11,895 bases of DNA, taken from positions 1 to 11,895 of the forward strand of contig JAEYPG010000048.1 of NCBI GenBank assembly GCA_023410975.1, in the 5' to 3' direction. This stretch comes from Pseudomonadota bacterium (GTDB lineage: Bacteria > Pseudomonadota > Gammaproteobacteria > Burkholderiales > Burkholderiaceae_C). The notes under the pieces are model-generated. The model made no database searches. It was given only the letters and a program-made list of their open reading frames with translations, and was not told the origin of the DNA. The translations under genes and the position numbers were made by a program. Below are positions 6,531-11,895 of the stretch, in pieces. Every line of letters starts with the position of its first letter. Positions within the stretch are counted from its first letter, which is position 1.

Positions 6531-6624
6531 TCGCGTTGCCGTGGTGGCTCAGCAGCGTTTGCGTGCGGCCATCGCGTGTGCGCGTGCATGCGCCCTGATT
6601 CTGGCAACTCCCGTCGTACGGACC

Positions 6625-7116
6625 ATGAATCAGATTCCGACTTCCAATGCTTCCACCGCCGGCCTGCGCATCGCCGTGGTCAGCGCCTCCTGGCACCGCG
6701 ACATCGTCGAGCGGGCCCATGAGGGCATCAACGCCGAGCTGGCACGCCAGGGCCTCGACCCGGCTGCCACCCTCGCGCACTTCGCAGTACCGGGCGCCTT
6801 CGAGATTCCGCTGCATGCGAAGAAGCTGGCCGAGAGCGGCCGCTTCGACGCCGTTGTTGCCTGCGGGCTGATCGTCAACGGCGGCATCTATCGCCACGAG
6901 TTCGTCACCAGCGCCGTGATCGACGGCCTGATGCGCGTGCAACTCGACACCGGCGTGCCCGTGTTCTCGGCCGTGCTCACGCCGCGCGACTTCCACGACC
7001 ACGAGGAGCACCGCAGCTTCTTTGCCGCGCACTTCGTCAAGAAGGGCGAGGAAGTGGCCAGCGCCTGCCTTGCCTCGCTGCGGGGCCTGCGCCAACTCCA
7101 GGCGTTGGCGCGGTGA
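6625..7116 (+). CDS. ribH: 6,7-dimethyl-8-ribityllumazine synthase, type II (RibH2-like)
   Basis: This 163-residue enzyme condenses 5-amino-6-ribitylamino-uracil with 3,4-dihydroxy-2-butanone 4-phosphate to give the direct riboflavin precursor. Motifs: SASWH (20-24) with the substrate-stacking Trp23, VPGAFEIPLHAK (55-66), and GGIYRHEFV (86-94) containing the catalytic His91. The GGIYRHEFV and LTPRDFHDHEEHRSFF segments match the decameric RibH2 type known from Brucella and Mesorhizobium rather than the usual icosahedral type I, which has a GxTxHFDYV-like segment. I chose ATG 6625 because family members start near here; the frame remains open to a GTG at 6541 inside the leader. The Shine-Dalgarno sequence is weak, which fits riboswitch control of translation. 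ribA follows after 14 bases. Confidence 0.93.
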   Translation: MNQIPTSNASTAGLRIAVVSASWHRDIVERAHEGINAELARQGLDPAATLAHFAVPGAFEIPLHAKKLAESGRFDAVVACGLIVNGGIYRHEFVTSAVIDGLMRVQLDTGVPVFSAVLTPRDFHDHEEHRSFFAAHFVKKGEEVASACLASLRGLRQLQALAR

Positions 7117-7130
7117 ACGGAGCGGCGGCC

Positions 7131-7805
7131 ATGAAATCCGACGCTCCCGAGACGCTGCTGCCGCAGGTCGAGCGCGGCCCCGCCGCGCGGCTGCCCACGC
7201 CGCACGGCGAGTTCGAGCTGGAAACCTGGCAGGACCACGGCAGCGGCATCGAGCACTTGGTGATCCGCAAGGGCGAGCTCGCCGGCGCGCACGGCGTGCT
7301 GGTGCGCGTGCATTCCGAGTGCCTTACCGGCGACCTGCTGGGCTCGCTGCGCTGCGACTGCGGGCCGCAGCTGGAGCTGGCGCTGGCGCGCATCCAGCAG
7401 GCCGGGCAGGGCGCCGTGATCTACATGCGCGGCCACGAGGGCCGCGGCATCGGGCTGGCCCAGAAGCTGCGTGCCTACGCGCTGCAGGACCAGGGCCTGG
7501 ACACGGTCGATGCCAACCTGGCGCTGGGCCACCCCGTCGATGCGCGCCGCTACGAGGCGGCTGCGGCGATCCTGCAGGCCCTGGGCGTGGCCTCGATCCG
7601 GCTCATGAGCAACAACCCGCTGAAGCTGCTGGCGCTGCGCGAGCACGGCATCGAGGTCGTGGAGCGCGAACGCCACCAGACCGACGCCCAGACGCACAAC
7701 GCCGCCTACCTGGCCACCAAGCGCGAGCGGCTGGGCCACCTGCTGGAAAGCGACGAGGCGCCGGCGGTTCACGCCGCCGAAGCCGAGCTTCGAGCCGCTG
7801 CCTGA
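7131..7805 (+). CDS. ribA: GTP cyclohydrolase II
   Basis: This 224-residue enzyme catalyses the first committed step of riboflavin synthesis: it opens the GTP imidazole ring, releasing formate and pyrophosphate. The zinc-site segment HSECLTGDLLGSLRCDCGPQ (61-80) has all three ligand cysteines (Cys64, Cys75, Cys77). Other motifs are RGHEGRGIGL (100-109), the RAYALQDQG helix with Tyr116, DARRY (137-141) and SNNPLK (160-165). It is a stand-alone RibA of about the usual length, not a RibBA fusion. ATG 7131 is preceded at eight bases by GGAG; a GTG at 7113 in the same frame overlaps the ribH stop and is less likely. It is co-transcribed with ribH under the FMN riboswitch. Confidence 0.94.
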   Translation: MKSDAPETLLPQVERGPAARLPTPHGEFELETWQDHGSGIEHLVIRKGELAGAHGVLVRVHSECLTGDLLGSLRCDCGPQLELALARIQQAGQGAVIYMRGHEGRGIGLAQKLRAYALQDQGLDTVDANLALGHPVDARRYEAAAAILQALGVASIRLMSNNPLKLLALREHGIEVVERERHQTDAQTHNAAYLATKRERLGHLLESDEAPAVHAAEAELRAAA

Positions 7806-7838
7806 TGGCGGCTTGAACAGCTTCAGCCTTTCTCGCGC

Positions 7839-7901
7839 CCGCGGAGCCTGTCTCCGCGGAGGCGGGAGCGGCTGTCCACGAATGCCGGGCAGCATCCCGC
7901 C
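7839..7901. terminator. Hairpin-rich gap between ribA and the convergent LysR gene
   Basis: Two stem-loops follow ribA: CCGCGGAG/CTCCGCGG (7839-7859, 8 bp, 5-base loop), and a longer imperfect one with GGCGGGA (7861-7867) pairing TCCCGCC (7895-7901) around an inner GCTG/CAGC stem. Neither has a T-tract. Their position between convergent genes suggests transcription end points for both. Confidence 0.45.
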
Positions 7902-7969
7902 GGCGTGCGTGGAGGCGCGTCTTCACGCTGGCATGGCGCCGCTGCGTGCGCGGACAACGACGGCTGCGA

Positions 7970-8881
7970 TCAACCCGGCTGCGCGCTGTTCCTGAACCAC
8001 TGCGCCAGGAACTCCACTGCCACGCGCAGCTTGGCCGATCGCTCCAGCCGCGTCGGGTACACGGCCCAGATGTTGGCCGGCTGGATGCAGCCGGGCAGCA
8101 GCTGCACCAGCCGCCCTTGGGCCAGCAGCGGCGCCACCTCCCACAGCGAGCGCAGCACGATGCCGTGCCCGTCGAGCGCCCAGCGCAGCGCGATCTCGCC
8201 GTGGTTGCTCGACAGCGGCCCCGACACCTTCAGCGCCTGCTCGCGTCCCTCGCAGCGCAGCTGCCACACGCCGAAGGGATGGTCGCGCTCCTTGATCGCC
8301 AGGCAGTCGTGGCCGGCCAGCTCCGCCGGCGTGCGCGGCAAGCCGCGGCGCGCGGCGTAGGCCGGCGCGGCGCACAGCACCCGGTGGTTGTCCGCCAGGC
8401 GGCGCTTGATCAGGTGCGGCGCCGCCTCGTCGCCCACGCGCACGTCCAGGTCGAAGCCCTCCGCCGCCACGTCGATCAGCCGGTCGAACACCTCCAGCCG
8501 CACCTGCAACTGCGGATGCCGCTCCACCAGCGCGCCGATGGCCGGCGCCACCTGCTGGCGCCCGAAGCCGAAGCTGCTGCACACGCGCAGGCTGCCGCGC
8601 GGCTGCGCCCGCGTGCCGCCCACCTCCTGCAGCAACTGGTCGAGGTCGTCCAGGATGCGCTGCGCCCAGCGCAGCACCCGGTCGCCGTCCTCGGTCAGCG
8701 CCACGCTGCGCGTCGTGCGGTGCAGCAGCTTGGTGCCCAGCTGCTGCTCCAGCAGCCGGATGCGCTTGCTGACGTAGGCGGGCGACACGCGCAGGTCGTC
8801 CGCCGCGGCGGTGAAGCTGCTCTTGCGCGCCACCACGCTGAACACGCGAAGGTCCTCGTTGGCCGGAGTGGAAGCGTTCAC
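7970..8881 (-). CDS. LysR-family transcriptional regulator, TtdR/DmlR-like
   Basis: This 303-residue regulator has an N-terminal winged HTH (about residues 9-68: LRVFSVVARKSSFTAAADDL, then the SPAYVSKRIRLLEQQLG recognition region) and a LysR effector-binding domain (about 95-298). Segments such as SSFGFGRQQVAPAIGAL, LSSNHGEIALRWALDGHGI and ANIWAVY resemble regulators of tartrate and D-malate use (E. coli TtdR and relatives), as I recall them. It is divergent from the D-malate/tartrate dehydrogenase gene 89 bases away, the classic arrangement for a regulator and its target. It therefore probably activates dmlA in response to a C4 hydroxy-dicarboxylate and represses itself. The start is GTG at 8881; no in-frame ATG preserves the HTH. 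The inducer is inferred. Confidence 0.9.
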   Translation of the reverse strand: MNASTPANEDLRVFSVVARKSSFTAAADDLRVSPAYVSKRIRLLEQQLGTKLLHRTTRSVALTEDGDRVLRWAQRILDDLDQLLQEVGGTRAQPRGSLRVCSSFGFGRQQVAPAIGALVERHPQLQVRLEVFDRLIDVAAEGFDLDVRVGDEAAPHLIKRRLADNHRVLCAAPAYAARRGLPRTPAELAGHDCLAIKERDHPFGVWQLRCEGREQALKVSGPLSSNHGEIALRWALDGHGIVLRSLWEVAPLLAQGRLVQLLPGCIQPANIWAVYPTRLERSAKLRVAVEFLAQWFRNSAQPG

Positions 8882-8896
8882 GTTCCGTGCATAAAG

Positions 8897-8911
8897 ACTT
8901 CACAGGGAAGT
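8897..8911. promoter_or_regulatory. Candidate LysR operator in the divergent gap
   Basis: ACTTC-ACAGG-GAAGT is a 5-bp-arm dyad in the 89-base gap between the divergent regulator and dmlA. LysR sites are usually interrupted dyads of about this size, but the T-N11-A spacing is not exact here. Confidence 0.3.
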
Positions 8912-8970
8912 GGATTATCGGCGCGGCGTGAATGGCTACGATGCGCCATCTTTTCAATGGAGCGCCCACC

Positions 8971-10056
8971 ATGGCCAAGGACAAGAGCTACAAGATTGCC
9001 GTCATCCCCGGCGACGGCATCGGCAAGGAAGTGATGCCCGAGGGGCTGCGCAGCGTGCAGGCCGCAGCCGACAAGTTCGGCATCGCGCTGGAGCTCACGC
9101 ACATCGACTGGGCCAGCTGCGACTACTACCAGGCCCACGGAAAGATGATGCCGGACGACTGGAAGGCCCAGCTTCAGGGCATGGACGCCATCTTCTTCGG
9201 CGCCGTGGGCTGGCCGGCGACGGTGCCGGATCACGTCTCCCTGTGGGGCTCGCTGCTGAAGTTCCGCCGCGAGTTCGACCAGTACATCAACCTGCGCCCG
9301 GTGAGGCTGTTCGAGGGCGTGCCCTGCCCGCTGGCCGGGCGCAAGGCCGGCGACATCGACTTCTTCGTGGTGCGCGAGAACACCGAGGGCGAGTACACGA
9401 ACCTGGGCGGGCGCATCTACGAGGGCACCGAGCGGGAGATCGTGATCCAGGAGTCGGTGTTCTCCCGCCACGGCACCGAGCGCGTGCTCAAGTACGCCTT
9501 CGAGCTGGCGCAGTCGCGCGCGCGCCGCAAGCTCACCGTCGCCACCAAGAGCAACGGCATCGCGGTGAGCATGCCCTGGTGGGACGAGCGCGCCGACGAG
9601 ATCGGCCGCCGCTACCCGGACGTTGCGGTGGACAAGCAGCACATCGACATCCTCAGCGCCCGCTTCGTGCTGCAGCCCGACCGCTTCGACGTGGTGGTCG
9701 CCAGCAACCTCTTCGGCGACATCCTGTCGGACCTGGGCCCGGCCTGCACCGGCACCATCGGCCTGGCCCCGTCCGCCAACCTCGACCCCGAGCGCCGCTT
9801 CCCCTCGCTCTTCGAGCCCGTGCACGGCTCGGCACCGGACATCTACGGCCAGAACATCGCCAACCCGGTGGCCATGGTCTGGTCCGGCGCACTGATGCTG
9901 GACTTCCTCACCCACGGCCAGGGCGCCGGGCGCGCGGCGCACGACGCCATCGTCAAGGCCATCGAGACCGTGTTGCGCGAGGGCCCGCGCACGCGTGACC
10001 TGGGCGGCAACGCCGACACCACCGAGATGGGCCAGGCGATCGCGGCGCTGATCTGA
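8971..10056 (+). CDS. dmlA: D-malate / tartrate dehydrogenase (decarboxylating)
   Basis: This 361-residue cytoplasmic NAD- and metal-dependent beta-decarboxylating dehydrogenase of the isopropylmalate/isocitrate dehydrogenase superfamily has the same length as E. coli DmlA as I recall it. It converts D-malate to pyruvate and CO2, often also acting on tartrate. Motifs: IPGDGIGKE (12-20), the specificity loop SLWGSLLKFRREFDQYINLR (90-109) characteristic of the DmlA/TtuC group, RENTEGEY (135-142), catalytic Lys193 in ATKSNG, the metal-binding NLFGDILSDLGP (246-257) and the FEPVHGSAPDIYG nucleotide loop (281-293). ATG 8971 is preceded at eight bases by GGAG; an upstream in-frame ATG at 8932 adds 13 unconserved residues. 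A LysR gene is divergent. D-malate versus tartrate preference cannot be read from sequence; ttuC is an alternative name. Confidence 0.92.
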   Translation: MAKDKSYKIAVIPGDGIGKEVMPEGLRSVQAAADKFGIALELTHIDWASCDYYQAHGKMMPDDWKAQLQGMDAIFFGAVGWPATVPDHVSLWGSLLKFRREFDQYINLRPVRLFEGVPCPLAGRKAGDIDFFVVRENTEGEYTNLGGRIYEGTEREIVIQESVFSRHGTERVLKYAFELAQSRARRKLTVATKSNGIAVSMPWWDERADEIGRRYPDVAVDKQHIDILSARFVLQPDRFDVVVASNLFGDILSDLGPACTGTIGLAPSANLDPERRFPSLFEPVHGSAPDIYGQNIANPVAMVWSGALMLDFLTHGQGAGRAAHDAIVKAIETVLREGPRTRDLGGNADTTEMGQAIAALI

Positions 10057-10085
10057 TCCCAGTTCGTCTTCCAGGCTGAACAAAC

Positions 10086-10126
10086 CCCGTCCGCCCTGAG
10101 CTTGTAGAAGGGCTCAGCCCGACGGG
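10086..10126. terminator. REP-like palindrome, bidirectional terminator candidate
   Basis: CCCGTC (10086-10091) pairs with GACGGG (10121-10126), and CTGAGC (10096-10101) with GCTCAG (10112-10117), forming an interrupted stem between two convergent genes. The inner segment GCCCTGAGCTTGTAGAAGGG (10093-10112) differs by one base from a dispersed intergenic repeat common in Proteobacteria (GCCCTGAGCTTGTCGAAGGG, from memory). It probably stops transcription from both dmlA and the GGDEF-EAL gene. Confidence 0.6.
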
Positions 10127-10131
10127 CTACT

Positions 10132-11895
10132 TCACGCTTCGCTCTCCAGCGCCGGGCCGAGCTGGAGGCGCTGCAGCAGCGCCTCGGCGTCGCCCGCGTC
10201 CACCGCCTTGGAATACAGCCAGCCCTGCGCCCGCTCGCAGCCCAGCGAACGCAGCGTGCGGGCCTGGGCCTCGGTTTCCACGCCCTCGGCCACCACCTCC
10301 AGCTCCAGCACCTGCGCCACCTCCAGCGCCGCCTTGACCACCGCGAGGTGGTAGGGGCTGGTTTCGATCTCGTTGATGAACGTGCGGTCGAGCTTGACCT
10401 GCTGCACCGGCAGGCGGTGCAGCGCCGCCAGCGATGAGTAGCCGGTGCCGAAGTCGTCCAGCGATAGCCGGCAACCCAGCTCCCGCAGCATGTGCAGCAC
10501 CTGCAATGAGCCGTCGTCCTCGGCCATGGCCAGGCTCTCCGTCACTTCCAGCTGCAGCTGCTGGGGCGGCATACCGATCTCGGCCAGCAGGCGCTCGACG
10601 CGCGCGGGCAGGGCCGTGTCCGAGAGCTGTGCGCGGCTGACGTTGACCGACAGCCGCTGCTGCGTCGCCGGCGCGCGCGCGCTCCACGCCATGAACTGCG
10701 TGCATGCCTGGCGCAGGATCAGCTCGCCCAGCACCGCGATCTGCCCGCTGTCCTCCGCCACCGGGATGAAATGCGCCGGGTTGATGAAGCCGTGTTCGGG
10801 GTCGCGCCAGCGCGCCAGTGCCTCGAAGCCGGTGATCGCTCCGCTGGCGATGTCCACGATCGGCTGGAAGGCCGGGAACAGCTGGCCCTCGACCGCCAGC
10901 GCATGGCGCAGCCGGGTTTCCAGCGTCATGGCGCTGGCCACGCGCTGCTGCATCACGGGCTCGAACAGCACCCAGCGGCTGCGTCCGCCGCGCTTGGCTT
11001 CGTACATGGCCGTGTCCGAATCCCGCAGCAGCTGCTCGGCCCCGCTGTGCGGACCGGCCAGCACCACGCCCATGCTGACCGTCAGCACCAGCTCCTGGCC
11101 GCCCAGCTGGTAGGGCTGGGCCAGCGCCCGCACCAGCCGCTCCGCCAGCGTGGCGGCGTCGGCGGCGGTGCGCACGCCGTCGGCGATCACCACGAACTCG
11201 TCGCCGCCCAGGCGCGCCGCCACGAAGGGGTCCGTGCCGCCAGCCGCATCCGCCGCGTCCCGCTCCTGCTGCGCGACCACGTCGCCCGGACGCAGGCAGC
11301 CGCGCAACCGCTGCGACACCATCCGCAGCAACTGGTCGCCCAGGGCGTGTCCCAGGCTGTCGTTGATCTGCTTGAAGCGGTCGCAGTCCATGAACAGCAT
11401 CGCGAAGGGCCGCTGCTCCATCAGGCGCTGCGCCAGCTGCGACAGCAGTCCGCTGCGGTTGAACAGCGAGGTCAGGCTGTCCGTCTCGGCACGCCAGGTC
11501 AGCTCGTGCAGCAGGCGCTCGCGCTCGGTCACGTCCACGAGCACGCAATGCCAAGGGCCCGCCGCCATGCGCCGCTGCGCGGCCAGCTCGATGCGCCGCT
11601 GCGGCCAGCGCCGCGGCTGCAGCACCACCAGCCAGTGGGGCGTGTCCTGGCGTTCTGCCTGCTCCAGGCTGTCCTGCAAGGCCTGCTGGCTCTCCGGGGT
11701 GAGGCTCTCCAGCAGCGCCGTCGCATCGGCCAGCACCTGGGTAGAGGTGACGCCCAGGAGGTCCAGCAGCGGGCCGCTGGCGTACGGAAACTGCATTCGA
11801 TCGCCCACGCGCTGCACCTGCAGGATGGCGCCCGGCATCGCATCCAGGCTGTCCTGCGCCCGGCGCAGCTGCGCCATCAGCTGCGCGCGCTCGGT
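10132..11895 (-). CDS. GGDEF-EAL cyclic-di-GMP signalling protein, 5' end outside the window
   Basis: At least 587 residues; the frame is open to the window edge, so the N-terminus is missing. Numbering here starts at the Met at 11877. A PAS-like sensory region (about 10-120) ends in the linker DVTERERLLHELTWRAETDS. The GGDEF domain (about 132-305) has an intact GGDEF motif (224-228), so it may make cyclic-di-GMP. The EAL domain (about 320-575) has FEAL (351-354), NVS (412-414), EVTES (444-448), DDFGTGYSS (474-482), Lys495 and AEGVE (530-534), all expected for phosphodiesterase activity. An RPGD inhibitory-site-like motif (196-199) is separated from GGDEF by 24 residues instead of the usual five. 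No membrane segment is visible in the part present. It is convergent with dmlA across a palindrome. Net activity (synthesis or breakdown) cannot be told. Confidence 0.93.
   Translation of the reverse strand, partial: TERAQLMAQLRRAQDSLDAMPGAILQVQRVGDRMQFPYASGPLLDLLGVTSTQVLADATALLESLTPESQQALQDSLEQAERQDTPHWLVVLQPRRWPQRRIELAAQRRMAAGPWHCVLVDVTERERLLHELTWRAETDSLTSLFNRSGLLSQLAQRLMEQRPFAMLFMDCDRFKQINDSLGHALGDQLLRMVSQRLRGCLRPGDVVAQQERDAADAAGGTDPFVAARLGGDEFVVIADGVRTAADAATLAERLVRALAQPYQLGGQELVLTVSMGVVLAGPHSGAEQLLRDSDTAMYEAKRGGRSRWVLFEPVMQQRVASAMTLETRLRHALAVEGQLFPAFQPIVDIASGAITGFEALARWRDPEHGFINPAHFIPVAEDSGQIAVLGELILRQACTQFMAWSARAPATQQRLSVNVSRAQLSDTALPARVERLLAEIGMPPQQLQLEVTESLAMAEDDGSLQVLHMLRELGCRLSLDDFGTGYSSLAALHRLPVQQVKLDRTFINEIETSPYHLAVVKAALEVAQVLELEVVAEGVETEAQARTLRSLGCERAQGWLYSKAVDAGDAEALLQRLQLGPALESEA

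Noticed and set aside
5981..6607. 208-codon minus-strand frame across the origin edge and the riboswitch
   Set aside because: It runs antisense through a clear FMN riboswitch and through iterons, with no domain; it is chance openness in GC-rich DNA.
6541..6624. GTG-initiated N-terminal extension of RibH
   Set aside because: The extra 28 residues lie in the riboswitch expression platform and are not part of known lumazine synthases.
7022..7895. Long frames on both strands over ribH and ribA (264 and 335 codons)
   Set aside because: They are Ala/Arg/Gly-rich shadows of ribH and ribA, whose protein motifs are unmistakable in their own frames.

Overview
The window looks like the replication and partition locus of a large secondary replicon (chromid or megaplasmid), or of an integrated plasmid, in a high-GC beta-proteobacterium. 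Burkholderiales, probably Comamonadaceae, is an inference from overall GC, strongly GC-biased codon use, gene content and the dispersed repeats seen.

Left part (1-1900): no convincing gene. The first ~560 bases hold scattered, degenerate and mostly inverted copies of the same 17-base iteron that forms the origin on the other side of the rep gene. Two ~36-base composite palindromic elements (322-357 and 1875-1910) lie in opposite orientation at either end of a ~1.5 kb gene-free stretch. They are candidate centromere (parS-like) sites, and the second contains the parB stop codon.

Replication/partition operon (1902-5452, minus strand): a Rep_3-type initiator, then a ParA ATPase with an N-terminal DNA-binding domain, then a ParB protein. 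The parA stop and parB start overlap as ATGA. A promoter with a dyad symmetry sits between rep and parA. Upstream of rep, 5454-6106 is an iteron origin: six tandem repeats at 21-22 base pitch, then five well-conserved spaced direct copies and one inverted copy. An iteron-like site directly abuts the rep start codon, which suggests autoregulation.

Right part (6340-11895): an FMN riboswitch controls a type II lumazine synthase (RibH2-like) and GTP cyclohydrolase II (ribA), both in riboflavin synthesis. After a hairpin-rich gap there is a divergent pair: a LysR regulator (TtdR/DmlR-like) and a D-malate/tartrate dehydrogenase (dmlA). A REP-like palindrome separates dmlA from a convergent GGDEF-EAL cyclic-di-GMP protein whose 5' end runs off the window. 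The origin therefore directly adjoins ordinary metabolic and signalling genes, as expected for a chromid or an integrated replicon rather than a small plasmid.
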